This document shows, in pieces, positions 26,139 through 34,487 of a stretch of 39,744 bases of DNA. The stretch is taken from NCBI GenBank assembly GCA_040753085.1, contig JBFMHI010000010.1:1-39744 (forward strand), read 5' to 3'. The DNA comes from a bacterium. GTDB taxonomy: Bacteria > UBA9089 > JASEGY01. The first letter of the stretch is position 1. The number at the start of each line of letters is the position of its first letter. Under the pieces are notes generated by a model that did not search any database, was not told the origin of the DNA, and saw only the letters and a list, made by a program, of their open reading frames with translations. Both the position numbers and the translations under genes were made by a program.

Positions 26139-26695
26139 TGAAGCTGATAGTTGGCCTGGGAAATCCAGGTTCAAGTTATGCCGCTACCCGGCATAATGTT
26201 GGATTCAGGGTGATTAATTTCCTGGCCAAAAAGTTGGCTATCTCGCTTGATACCAGACGCTGCTGGTCACGGTTGGGTAATGGAGAAGTAGCCGGAGAAA
26301 AGATCGTCCTGGCCAGACCAGGGACTTATATGAACTTGAGCGGTAAGGCAGTCGCTTGCCTGATGAATAGATACCAAGCCTCCCGCCCTGACCTCCTGGT
26401 GGTGATGGATGACACTGATCTGGAGGTGGGACGGATTCGCCTTCGGCCAAGGGGAAGCAGTGGCGGACATCGTGGTTTGGCCTCTATTATTGAGCATATA
26501 GGTGGAAGTGATTTCCCCCGACTCAGGGTAGGGGTGGGGATGTGTCCGCCCCAGTTAGCGATGGTTGACTATGTCTTATCCGCATTTGACCCCGAAGAAG
26601 TGGAGATTATTCAGCAGTCGGTCGAGCGGGCTGCCTCGGCCGTAATGACCTTTGTCACCGAAGGGATAGAGAAGGCGATGAATATGTATAACTGA
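26138..26695 (+). CDS. pth: Peptidyl-tRNA hydrolase
   Basis: 185 residues from the ATG at 26138. Recycles peptidyl-tRNA released from stalled ribosomes. Active-site and substrate residues are visible: GLGNPGSSYAATRHNVGF (catalytic His), TYMNLSGKAV (Asn), MDDTDLEVGRIRLRPRGSSGGHRGL (Asp, Asn-equivalent region) and FPRLRVGVG. The preceding in-frame GTG at 26135 is less likely because the ATG overlaps the rplY stop in a standard TGATG arrangement. Confidence 0.95.
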   Translation: MKLIVGLGNPGSSYAATRHNVGFRVINFLAKKLAISLDTRRCWSRLGNGEVAGEKIVLARPGTYMNLSGKAVACLMNRYQASRPDLLVVMDDTDLEVGRIRLRPRGSSGGHRGLASIIEHIGGSDFPRLRVGVGMCPPQLAMVDYVLSAFDPEEVEIIQQSVERAASAVMTFVTEGIEKAMNMYN

Positions 26696-26729
26696 GAGGT
26701 AATTTCACAATTTTATGTTTTTTTGTAGA

Positions 26730-26830
26730 TAATATCTGTAATCGCTTATCCAGCTTGAGAAAGTCAACTAAAAATGACCCTATCAGCGGAAAAGTGGCAA
26801 ATCTTGAAAAATCCTTGTCAATAAAGACAA
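26730..26830. other. Possible insertion-sequence end remnant
   Basis: The stretch with TAATCGCTTATCCAGCTTGA and ACTAAAAATGACCC resembles terminal sequences I associate with IS21-like elements. No transposase frame is recognisable, and the rest of 26696-26940 is AT-rich without a clear gene. Confidence 0.2.
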
Positions 26831-26948
26831 TACGAATCTTTTTCATTTATGGTGGATTCTCCAATTTTTGGAAAATTGCGCCATAATTATATTATATTTA
26901 TCGACTTATGTCAACAGCGGTTTTTCCTGTAATAATAGGTGTGATCTT

Positions 26949-27020
26949 ATGCCTACAATATGCATGTTTTATGATAGCGAAGAAGGCTCAAGGGCCGAAG
27001 GCGGAAGCGAGGATAACTGA
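26949..27020 (+). pseudogene. DUF4160 N-terminal remnant
   Basis: A 23-residue frame beginning MPTICMFY, the typical start of DUF4160 proteins (toxin-antitoxin-associated small proteins), after which the sequence changes completely and stops. The break coincides with the group II intron remnant that follows. Only eight residues support the call. Confidence 0.35.
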
Positions 27021-27021
27021 A

Positions 27022-27092
27022 GAGCCCGGGGCGGGAAAACTGCACGTCGGGATCTGGGCAGGGGCGGTCGGGTAACTGGCCGTCCTACCGCG
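27022..27092 (+). mobile_element. Group II intron 3'-end remnant (domains V-VI)
   Basis: 27022-27054 reads like domain V: GAGCCC start containing the AGC triad, GAAA tetraloop, then CTGCACGTCGGGATC. 27055-27092 resembles domain VI, with a GGGGCGGTCGGGTAACTGGC stem and the CCTACCGCGAT type of intron end. No reverse transcriptase or upstream domains are present here, so only the 3' tail remains. Pairing near the base of domain V has one mismatch. Confidence 0.55.
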
Positions 27093-27121
27093 ATGGCTCT
27101 ATATGGAAAACGGAGGTTAAG

Positions 27122-27496
27122 ATGAGAATTTTGAAAGAGATAGAAATTGAGGGGAAAAAAGCTAATGCACTGTTTGATACTGGTTCTATACATACCTATG
27201 TTTCAAGCCGACTTTTAGAAGGTGTTCCTATCCGCATCCTATCTAAACCTTACAAAGTGGCGTTAGGTGGGAGAGTAATTGAAATAAAGGAACACTGTTC
27301 AATTCAAGGCAGAATTGAAGGGCTTGACTTTCATACTGAAGTAATACCTATTGATGAAGTGGGAAGGGTGGATGGAAAGGTAGTTGATGTTCTCATTGGC
27401 GCTTTAACTATGGAGGAATGGGAGATAATTCCGAACCCAAAGGATGCAACCATAGATCTATCAGGATTAAAGAGAAGAGAGTTTACTGAATTTTAA
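27122..27496 (+). CDS. Retropepsin-like aspartic protease family protein
   Basis: 124 residues. ALFDTGSIHTYVS carries the catalytic DTG near residue 19-21, and DVLIGALTMEEWEI is the usual C-terminal partner of the clan AA single-domain proteases, which act as dimers. No signal peptide or membrane segment is seen. GGAGG lies 6-7 nt before the ATG. The gene is wedged between a group II intron tail and a half attC-like site, the position expected of an integron cassette gene. Substrate unknown. Confidence 0.75.
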   Translation: MRILKEIEIEGKKANALFDTGSIHTYVSSRLLEGVPIRILSKPYKVALGGRVIEIKEHCSIQGRIEGLDFHTEVIPIDEVGRVDGKVVDVLIGALTMEEWEIIPNPKDATIDLSGLKRREFTEF

Positions 27497-27503
27497 GAAG
27501 AGC

Positions 27504-27547
27504 GACTAACAAGGCGTTGGAGCGGACGGCTAATGCCGCCGCTCAAC
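27504..27547 (+). other. Truncated attC-like site
   Basis: Immediately after the protease stop comes GACTAAC (R''-like box), then AAGGC, then inverted arms GTTGGAGCGGACGGC and GCCGCCGCTCAAC, as in the central part of integron attC sites. The matching R' box (GTTAG-type) that should follow is missing, because IS-related sequence begins at about 27551. Confidence 0.45.
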
Positions 27548-27549
27548 TT

Positions 27550-27937
27550 CTACTTTAGCTTGCGACACGAAGTCGCAAAGTTGAGTGTATTCAAGTACTT
27601 AGATTTTAAGTACCAGGAATACCCGGCATGTTCCTGCCGGTCCCTACACAGGCGTGCTACCGTTGCGCTGATGACTGGGTGCGAAGCCCTGTGGACAACG
27701 TACCTTTTCCCTATAAATAACTCTGTGATGTCATTGCTTGCTATGGCCTTCCAATTCCTTATTTGCCCAGGATGAACCTGATACTGACTTGCCAATTCAG
27801 TGGTCTTATCTTCCTTTATTGCTTCTAATGCTACTTTTGCCTTAAAGGCCGGGGGATAATTTACCCTCATTTTCTTCATCGACCTCCTTTTTTGACCTCA
27901 ACTGTAACTTAAAATACTGTCCGATTTTCTGGGTCCA
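27550..27937 (-). pseudogene. IS3-family fragment with truncated OrfA
   Basis: The frame 27550-27879 begins [23 protein letters not shown] (given here in part) and continues [17 protein letters not shown], the helix-turn-helix start of IS3-family OrfA. Similarity ends near ELFIGK (about residue 57), after which unrelated sequence is read. The inverted-repeat end TGGACCCAGAAAATCGGACA is intact on the minus strand (27918-27937). OrfB and the other end are absent, so it is immobile. The plus-strand frame opposite it is a shadow. Confidence 0.75.
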
Positions 27938-27950
27938 TTATAAAAAAGAT

Positions 27951-28077
27951 GTAACCGTTCAGTACATGATGCTGGATGCTCGATCCTCGATGCTCGATCT
28001 TCGATGCTGGTAAAGGATCCAGTATCCAGGATCGAGCATCGAGCATCGAGTTTGTGCCTTAGTGGCTGAACGCTTAC
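27951..28077. mobile_element. MITE-A copy k, 127 bp, with 8-bp target duplication
   Basis: Ends GTAACCGTTCAG and CTGAACGCTTAC. The core is a palindrome of GATGCTCGATCCTCG words, as upstream of mfd. AAAAAGAT is duplicated exactly at 27943-27950 and 28078-28085. It sits directly behind the IS3 fragment and upstream of the phenylphosphate synthase-like operon. 28086-28208 shows no clear promoter. Confidence 0.9.
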
Positions 28078-28208
28078 AAAAAGATAAGAATGACTGATTT
28101 AATGAATAGGGGATGGCGACAAAGTAAGGGCGAATAATCATTTGCCCCTACATCTCTCTAAATGATAGGCGATATTGCCAATCCCATTAATAAGGAAGAG
28201 GTTAAAAG

Positions 28209-30032
28209 ATGGGAGAGAAGAGGTTTGAGAGTCCTTTTGAGGTTAAAACCCCAGAAGGGGCGGAGGGTTGGGAGGAGATGTATCCATACTATCTCTTATT
28301 TAGTAAGGAGAGAAAGGAGACTGAGGAGGAGCGGTTTTGGTTTTGTGACACCATGCACTGGACAACCCCCCTATATCCCTTTGATATCTTTACCGCCGAG
28401 AGTGCCATGTCTGCCCTGGGTAGATATAACAGCCGGGTTTGGCTTATCCCCCCTGCCCTGGGTATAGATATAAGGGTGCTTAATGGCTTTTTTTACCTAA
28501 GCCCGATTACCGTGGATGACCCTGGTCAAATAGAAGAAAGGATAAAGGATTTTAGCCAGCGGGCAGGCTTTTATTATCAAAATTGGGAGGGATTGTATGA
28601 TAAGTGGAAGGAAAAGGTGGTAAAGGAGATAGAAGCCCTAAAGGCAATAAATATCCCTTATTTACCCGAGAAGGAGGATCTAACTAAGGTTACTGAGGCA
28701 GTGGGCATCTCCACAGGATTTTCCCTTCTATCCGCCTATAATCAGCTCCTGGAGAGTATGACCAGGATATGGGAATACCACTTTGAATTCTTGAATCTGG
28801 GTTATGCCGCCTTCCTTGATTTCTCATGTTTTATGAAGGCCGTCTTCCCAGATATCCAGGACCAGACCATCACAAAGATGGTAGCCGGCATAGATGTCAT
28901 CCTCTTTCGGCCAGATGATGAGTTAAGAAGACTTGCCAAATTAGCCGTAGGGCTTAATATAGATAAGCTCTTCTTTGAGACAAAAGACCCAAAAGAAGTA
29001 ATAGAAAGACTACAAAAGATAGAAAATGGTAGAAATTGGCTTAAAAGTTTAGAAGAGATTAAAGACCCCTGGTTCTATTTTAACTCAGGCACTGGCTTTT
29101 ACCATACCCCTTTGAGTTGGATAGATGACCTATCTATCCCCTTCTCAGGTATCTCAGGGTATATTAAAAAGTTACAAAATGAAGAGAATATAGACAGGGA
29201 TAGAGAAAGGATAATCAAAGAGGCAGAGGAATTACATAAGGGATATTTTTCCCTGTTAAGAACAGAGGAAGATAGAAATGCCTTTGTGGAAAAGTTCTCC
29301 TTAGCCAAGAGGGTATTTAGCTATGTGGAGGAGCATAATTTTTATATTGAGCATTGGCATCATACCATCTTCTGGCAAAAGATGCGCCATCTCGGGGAGA
29401 TTTTGAAAAAAGAGGGCTTCTTTGAAGAGGAGGAGGATATATTCTATCTCAATAGGTATGAGATAGCTACTGCCCTTTATGATTTATACTCCTCCTGGGG
29501 GATTGGCTTAAGTCCAAAGGGGGGACAATATTGGCCAAAGATAATCAAAAGAAGAAGGGGGATAATTAAAGCCCTTGAGAAATGGCAGCCTGCACCTGCC
29601 CTTGGCCCACCACCAGATAAGATAACCGAACCATTTACCATTATGCTCTGGGGGATTGTCTCTGAGAAGATAGAGCTTTGGCTGGAGGCACAGGATAAAG
29701 GGCAAAAAGAGGCGGTTTTAATAAAGGGTCATCCTGCCTCTCCTGGAATAGTTGAAGGAAGGGCGAGAATAATCCTCACCGCGGATGAGATTTGCGAGGT
29801 CCAGGAGGATGAGATAATGGTCTGTCCGATTACTACCCCCTCCTGGACACCTGTATTTGCAAAGATAAAAGGTGTGGTTACCAATGTAGGTGGGATGATG
29901 AGCCATGCGGCCATTATCTGCCGCGAATATGGGTTACCTGCAGTAGTAGGCACAGGCTTTGGCACTCAGTTGATCAAGACCGGGCAATGCGTAAGGATTG
30001 ATGGGAGCAAGGGAACGGTGGAGATAGTCTGA
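28209..30032 (+). CDS. PEP-utilising enzyme resembling phenylphosphate synthase alpha subunit
   Basis: 607 residues. The C-terminal phosphohistidine (PEP-utilisers mobile) domain has HPASPGIVEGRARI, TTPSWTPVFAKIKGVVTNVG and GGMMSHAAI with the phospho-accepting H566, then REYGLPAVVGTG. The N-terminal 480 residues (EGWEEMYPYY, FWFCDTMHW, LYPFDIFTAES, YHFEFLNLGYAAFLDF, KMVAGIDVILFRPDDELR) match what I know of the 70-kDa protein of phenylphosphate synthase, whose active His is near residue 569. That enzyme activates phenol with ATP in anaerobic phenol degradation. The substrate here is an inference, as no carboxylase genes are near. GGAAGAGG precedes the ATG. The ATP-binding partner follows at 30310. 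Confidence 0.8.
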   Translation: MGEKRFESPFEVKTPEGAEGWEEMYPYYLLFSKERKETEEERFWFCDTMHWTTPLYPFDIFTAESAMSALGRYNSRVWLIPPALGIDIRVLNGFFYLSPITVDDPGQIEERIKDFSQRAGFYYQNWEGLYDKWKEKVVKEIEALKAINIPYLPEKEDLTKVTEAVGISTGFSLLSAYNQLLESMTRIWEYHFEFLNLGYAAFLDFSCFMKAVFPDIQDQTITKMVAGIDVILFRPDDELRRLAKLAVGLNIDKLFFETKDPKEVIERLQKIENGRNWLKSLEEIKDPWFYFNSGTGFYHTPLSWIDDLSIPFSGISGYIKKLQNEENIDRDRERIIKEAEELHKGYFSLLRTEEDRNAFVEKFSLAKRVFSYVEEHNFYIEHWHHTIFWQKMRHLGEILKKEGFFEEEEDIFYLNRYEIATALYDLYSSWGIGLSPKGGQYWPKIIKRRRGIIKALEKWQPAPALGPPPDKITEPFTIMLWGIVSEKIELWLEAQDKGQKEAVLIKGHPASPGIVEGRARIILTADEICEVQEDEIMVCPITTPSWTPVFAKIKGVVTNVGGMMSHAAIICREYGLPAVVGTGFGTQLIKTGQCVRIDGSKGTVEIV

Positions 30033-30049
30033 CAAAAAAAGGAGCTCCA

Positions 30050-30310
30050 ATGAACCACAAAAATGAGCTAATACCCCTGCATGGTGGCTACCGCAAGTTG
30101 CGCAGTTTTCAGACAGCACAGTTAGTCTATGACGCTACGGTTATCTTTTGTAATCGGTTCGTGGAGAAAGGCTCACGAACCCGAGATCAGATGATCCAGG
30201 CTGCGCGAAGCGGTGTGCAAAACATCGCCGAAGGCAGTGTAGCATCTGAGGGTGGTTTTACGGAACGGCTGTATCGAGAACGGCAAAAAAGGAGACAAAG
30301 ATCAGAATAA
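30050..30310 (+). pseudogene. Truncated four-helix-bundle suffix-domain protein
   Basis: 86 residues: GGYRKLRSFQTAQLVYDAT, FCNRFVEKGSRTRDQM and QAARSGVQNIAEGS are the first helices of this small family. The normal continuation after AEGS is replaced by about 20 unrelated residues. It splits an otherwise tight operon and is flanked by near-identical ribosome-site sequences (ACAAAAAAAGGAG before, GGCAAAAAAGGAG at its end). Its TAA overlaps the ATG of the next gene (TAATG), so translation of it may still feed the next gene. Confidence 0.7.
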
Positions 30311-31188
30311 TGTACATCCAATGGAACACAGATAAGGCTACAGATGAATTAGGAAATAAGGCAGCTAATCTTTGCCGATTAAAACAGATGGGGATAGCTG
30401 TGCCAGAAGGATTTACCCTTACTAAAAAGGCATTCTTAGACTTTGTTAGTGGTCATCAAATCAGGGAAAGGATTATGGAGTCATTATTAGGGCTTCCTTC
30501 TGATCTCCTGGCCATTAAAGAGAGGAGTCAAGACCTCTATTCCCTCTTTAATAGGTATGAGATCCCTGATAAAATAAGCAAGGAAATAACTCAGGCCTGT
30601 GAGGCTCTTAGAGGCTCTAAAGAAAAGGTCAGGTTTGCCATAAGGTCCTCAGCCGGTATTGAAGACTTAAGCTCAAGAAGCTTCGCCGGGATGTATAAAA
30701 CATTCCTCAATGTAGAGACTACGGATGAGGTCTTGAGGTGTATCAAGGGGTGCTGGCAAAGTGCCTTTAGCTTTTCTGCCTTAAGCTACATAAAGAGAAC
30801 AAACATAGATATCAAAAGAATAGAGGATACGGCAATGGCCGTGATTATTCAAAGGATGATAAAGGCTAAGTTCTCGGGGGTAATGATGACTATAGACCCA
30901 ATAACTGGCGACCCATCCAAGATCCTGATTGAATATACCGCCAGGGGTAATGTTGTCTCTGGAGAGATTACCCCAAATCGCCTCCTGGTGGATAAGATTA
31001 CCCACCAGATAGATAAAACCATTAATTCACCTGAGGCTATACTGGCTGAGGAGCATATCTTTTCTCTCCAGAATCTGGCAAAGAGGATTGAGGCGCACTT
31101 TGGTGGCTATCAGGACATTGAATGGGCGATTGATGAAGGGGTCATCATTTTACAGGCAAGGCCGGAAACGGTGTGGAGTAAGAGATGA
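30310..31188 (+). CDS. PEP synthase-like ATP-binding protein, phenylphosphate synthase beta-like
   Basis: 292 residues matching only the N-terminal ATP-grasp (PPDK_N) part of pyruvate-water dikinases: ELGNKAANLCRLKQMGIAVPEGF, RFAIRSSAGIEDL, SFAGMYKTFLNV, VIIQRMIKAKFSGVMMTIDP and DIEWAIDEGVIILQARP. It would transfer phosphate from ATP to H566 of the upstream protein, the division of labour known for phenylphosphate synthase (alpha with His, beta with ATP site). It is shorter than the 40-kDa reference. Its stop overlaps the kinase start (ATGA). The third, CBS-type subunit is not present. Confidence 0.8.
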   Translation: MYIQWNTDKATDELGNKAANLCRLKQMGIAVPEGFTLTKKAFLDFVSGHQIRERIMESLLGLPSDLLAIKERSQDLYSLFNRYEIPDKISKEITQACEALRGSKEKVRFAIRSSAGIEDLSSRSFAGMYKTFLNVETTDEVLRCIKGCWQSAFSFSALSYIKRTNIDIKRIEDTAMAVIIQRMIKAKFSGVMMTIDPITGDPSKILIEYTARGNVVSGEITPNRLLVDKITHQIDKTINSPEAILAEEHIFSLQNLAKRIEAHFGGYQDIEWAIDEGVIILQARPETVWSKR

Positions 31189-33158
31189 ATAAAGTCTACG
31201 ATGTAATCTATGAGAAGGCTAAGGGATACTGTAGGGATAACTGTGATTTGCTCCATCTAAAGAATGCCCTGGACATGGCTAAAGGCTTAGTCACAAAAGA
31301 GGGTGGGGATGAGACCATCATTCTCCCAGGCATTATCCTCCATGATGTAGGTTGGCATACCTTTTCCTTTGAAGAGGAAAAAAGGATCAGGATACCTCTC
31401 ATCACGGCGAACCTGCGGACCAGGGGCTATTCCCTTCAAAATGGAGTCTTGATTCATAGGCATGAGGTAGAGGGTGGGGCGATCGCAGAAAAAATCCTTA
31501 CAGAGCTGGATTATCCTGAAGATAAAAGGATAAAGATTATTGAGATTATCCTCGGACACGATACCCGAACCCAAGCTATTTCAAAAGAGGATATGTTGGT
31601 GAAAGACGCCGATAAGCTTTCACGATATACCAAAGAGGGCTTTTCTTCCCTGTGTGAGAAATTTAATCTTAATGAAGATGACTTCTTCAATTATATAAGG
31701 TTTAAGATAGAGAAATGGTTCTTCACCTCCTCAGCTAAGGATATGGCCAGAGAGTGTCTATTAAAAAGACAGTTGAAGATCTCTGAGCTGGCTTGGGAAG
31801 GTGGGATGAGGAGTAGATTCTTTGAGCTTCTTATCCGATTAGAGTCTGAGGTAGGTAACATAGCCAAGGAGCAGGGGCAAAAAATCCTCATAGAGGTGTT
31901 AAGACAAACCGTCTATAACCTCAAAAAGGCCATAGAGAATTATCTCTCTCTTGTGCCAAATCCAACCCTTAAATGCCTCCAGGAGGATGAGGGATTTCGC
32001 TCCTTAGTTTCCCCAGGGGTAGGGAGGACAGGCTACATCGGGATTATCGACAGAAATACCGGCAGTATCATCTTCCATCCTGACCAAGAGGTGATAAATC
32101 TACCCCTGGCAGAACTTAAAGAGAGAAAGAGACCATCCCAATATCTTTATGGCTTCTGGGATGGATTTAACCGTACCTTAAGGGGGGAGGAATTCTATTC
32201 CACCTATCAGGGGATGAATGAGTACAACGAGATAACTGATAAGCTGTGGTATGTTGTCCCCGTGGATATAAGGGGATTTAAATGGGCATTAGTAGGGGCA
32301 GGTGTCTGTGATGATTTCTTTGAACCAGTAGACATTCTAAGTCGAGATGTTCTCCAACCTATTAGCCAGGTGGCAAATCAATTCCATCATCTCCTTGATC
32401 TGGTTGATCAACAGCGGCAGGGATTAGAAAGGCTTAATGAAAGGCTTAAGCAAGAGATAATTGAGCATCAGAAGACAGCAAGAAGGCTTATTGCCGCCGA
32501 GAGATTATCCGCCATAAGCCAGATTGCGGCTGAGGCTGCCCATGAGATAAAAAACCCTTTAAGTGTGGTTAAGACCGGGGTATATTATCTATCTTCGATC
32601 TGCAAGGAGGAAAAGATAAAAAAGACACTTTCACAGATGGACAAGGCCATAGAAAGGGCAGCCTCTTATCTGAATAACCTCCTCTCCTTTTCAAGACCAC
32701 CCATACTCAAAACAACCCAGGTAGATATAAATGAGGTGATTACTGAGACATTAGGAGAGTTACCCGAAGAGGCAAAGGCAGGGGTAGAGATAGAGAAGGA
32801 TTTAGCACCTGGTCTCCCTTCTATAAGCGCTGATTCTGGGCAACTTAAGGTGGTCTTCTTAAACTTTATCAAGAATGCTATCGAGTCTATGAAGGAAGAG
32901 AAAAGGCTGGGGATTAGCACAAAAGAGGCAGAGGAAGAAGGAGCCAGATTTGTCCAGATAAAATTCAAAGATAGTGGTGTGGGTATCCCGGCTGAAGATA
33001 TAGAAAGGATATTTGACCCCTTTTATACCACCAAGTCCAAGGGCACAGGTCTGGGTTTGGCTATATGTAAGCGGATAATTGATAGCCATCAGGGAAGAAT
33101 AGAGGTAAAGAGTAAACAGGGTGAAGGAACAACCTTTACCATTAAATTGTCAATATGA
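31185..33158 (+). CDS. HD domain - Cache-like - sensor histidine kinase
   Basis: 657 residues, no membrane helices. The N-terminal HD-type domain (about 20-155) has ILHDVGWH, LIHRHEVEGG, ILGHDTR and KDADKLSRY. A Cache-like segment (about 275-385) has GRTGYIGIIDRNTGSIIFHP and GFKWALVGAGV. A coiled linker leads to HisKA with H453 in AAHEIKNPLSV, and the HATPase domain has NFIKNAIES, KDSGVGIP, DPFYTTKSKGTGLGLAI and GEGTTFTI. The HD domain on a cytoplasmic kinase is unusual. It overlaps the ATP-binding gene by ATGA and the response regulator by ATGATG, so kinase and enzyme are made together. It may sense the enzyme's substrate or product; that is an inference. Confidence 0.85.
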   Translation: MNKVYDVIYEKAKGYCRDNCDLLHLKNALDMAKGLVTKEGGDETIILPGIILHDVGWHTFSFEEEKRIRIPLITANLRTRGYSLQNGVLIHRHEVEGGAIAEKILTELDYPEDKRIKIIEIILGHDTRTQAISKEDMLVKDADKLSRYTKEGFSSLCEKFNLNEDDFFNYIRFKIEKWFFTSSAKDMARECLLKRQLKISELAWEGGMRSRFFELLIRLESEVGNIAKEQGQKILIEVLRQTVYNLKKAIENYLSLVPNPTLKCLQEDEGFRSLVSPGVGRTGYIGIIDRNTGSIIFHPDQEVINLPLAELKERKRPSQYLYGFWDGFNRTLRGEEFYSTYQGMNEYNEITDKLWYVVPVDIRGFKWALVGAGVCDDFFEPVDILSRDVLQPISQVANQFHHLLDLVDQQRQGLERLNERLKQEIIEHQKTARRLIAAERLSAISQIAAEAAHEIKNPLSVVKTGVYYLSSICKEEKIKKTLSQMDKAIERAASYLNNLLSFSRPPILKTTQVDINEVITETLGELPEEAKAGVEIEKDLAPGLPSISADSGQLKVVFLNFIKNAIESMKEEKRLGISTKEAEEEGARFVQIKFKDSGVGIPAEDIERIFDPFYTTKSKGTGLGLAICKRIIDSHQGRIEVKSKQGEGTTFTIKLSI

Positions 33159-33169
33159 TGGGGGGAAGA

Positions 33170-34090
33170 ATGGCTAAGATCTTGATTGTTGATGATGAAC
33201 CGGATTTGGGGGAGATATTGAAAGATACCCTTGAGATTAAAGGCTATGAGGTAGATGTTGTCTTAGATGGTTATCAAGCTATGGCTCAGATAAAGAAGAC
33301 CCACTATGACCTGACCTTAATGGATGTTAGATTGCCTGGGTTAAATGGGGTAGAGACATTCCTTCGAATTAAGGAAATAGATCCCTTAGTCAAGGTGATT
33401 ATGATGACGGGTTTTGCTATGGAGGATTTGATAGAGGAAGCATTAAAACAAGGGGCTTATGCCTGTCTTAATAAGCCATTTGACCTGGGAAAGACAATAA
33501 AATTGATCGAGAAGGCTATCTACGAGAACCACAAGGTTATCTTGATTGGTAACTACTCAGCCACCACATATTGATTTTGAAGCTTACAGAACACAATATA
33601 TTGTGGTTCGTCTCCTTTTATAGGTTGCATAGAAAGCCGTTTTTTAGGAATTTTAGCTAACTTTTAAACACCTAAACACAATATGTTGTGGTTTCGCTAG
33701 GTAAGGCTACTATATAGAGGCTGAGTAGTTACCTTGATTGTTGACGATGAGGAGGGAATAAGAGAGAATCTCTTCAATATCCTCAAAGAAAGGGGTTATT
33801 TGGTCTGTTTGGCTAAGGATGGAGAGGAGGCATTGATGAAGATCAGAAATAGTTCATATCATTGTATCATCCTTGATATTAAACTTCCCAAGATAGATGG
33901 GATTACGGTTTTAAAGGAGGCAAAAAGGATAGACCCTAAGGTTATAGTCATTGTAATTACCGGGTATGACCTGCCCTATTTGCTCAAGGAGGCAAAGAAC
34001 TTGTCTGCCTATGCCTGCCTTAGAAAACCCATTGATATTGCCCAACTGTTGAGTTTGATAGAGGAAGCGAGCGGATATGCTTATCAGTAA
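33170..34090 (+). pseudogene. Tandem-receiver response regulator split by a MITE
   Basis: Receiver 1 (33170-33547) starts MAKILIVDDEPDLGEIL, with phospho-Asp in LTLMDVRLPG and Lys in LNKPF. It now reads into the inserted element and stops at 33574 after IGNYSATTY. Receiver 2 (33734-34090) starts IVDDEEGIREN, with phospho-Asp in IILDIKLPK and LRKPI. Removing 33549-33732 plus one copy of CTTGATTG joins them in frame as one 242-residue protein. The ATG at 33170 is chosen over 33155 because GGGGGGAAGA precedes it. Receiver 1 alone is probably still made and phosphorylated by the upstream kinase; receiver 2 has only a TTG and no clear ribosome site. Confidence 0.88.
33549..33732. mobile_element. 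MITE-A copy l, 184 bp, inserted in the response regulator
   Basis: 14-bp perfect ends GTAACTACTCAGCC and GGCTGAGTAGTTAC. The 8-bp target CTTGATTG is duplicated at 33541-33548 and 33733-33740. The interior has CACAATATATTGTGG-type palindromic words and no coding capacity. This is the clearest insertion in the window. Confidence 0.95.
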
Positions 34091-34139
34091 GGCAACCTTA
34101 ACAGGACGACAATAAGAAAAGTAAATTTTCTCCTCTTTT

Positions 34140-34275
34140 TATCCTCCAAAATTTCTATTGGCTATTGCCTTTGTGGTTGCCAGGCGTCGTTATGGTTTAC
34201 CAGTTTACCACCTCAACCCGATAAATCGGCCTGTTGCCTATTGGCTATTGCCTTTATCCGCCATCTTATGTTTCT
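34140..34275. repeat. CTATTGGC-type micro-repeat region
   Basis: Two tracts of TATTGGCTATTGCCTTT (near 34156 and 34234) flank a segment with GGTTTACCAGTTTACCACC. The words are those found in MITE-A copy g. No clear terminal repeats. The rest of the gene-free stretch 34091-34475 holds the promoter at 34360-34388 and nothing coding. Confidence 0.5.
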
Positions 34276-34359
34276 AACTCTATTGTATTATTATGTCTAT
34301 TTAGAAAACGCTATAGTAGTTACCCCTGATTTATTGAGAAGATTCTCCAAGTATTTCTA

Positions 34360-34388
34360 TTGACATCCCTGTTAATTTGTGATATATT
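34360..34388 (+). promoter_or_regulatory. Sigma-70-like promoter of the T6SS gene group
   Basis: TTGACA (34360-34365), 17-bp spacer, TATATT (34383-34388). The leader to the ATG at 34488 is about 93 nt. Confidence 0.7.
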
Positions 34389-34487
34389 ATTGAAGATATC
34401 TTCTCCATATTTCGGAGGACAGTAGTGAGAGTTGAGAGCTGAGACCTCTCCGTTCTCCACCCTCGGCTCTTAGAAATGAGGCAAAAA

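Noticed and set aside
27533-27775. 80-codon plus-strand frame
   Set aside because: It overlaps the IS3 fragment on the opposite strand, which has recognisable OrfA sequence.
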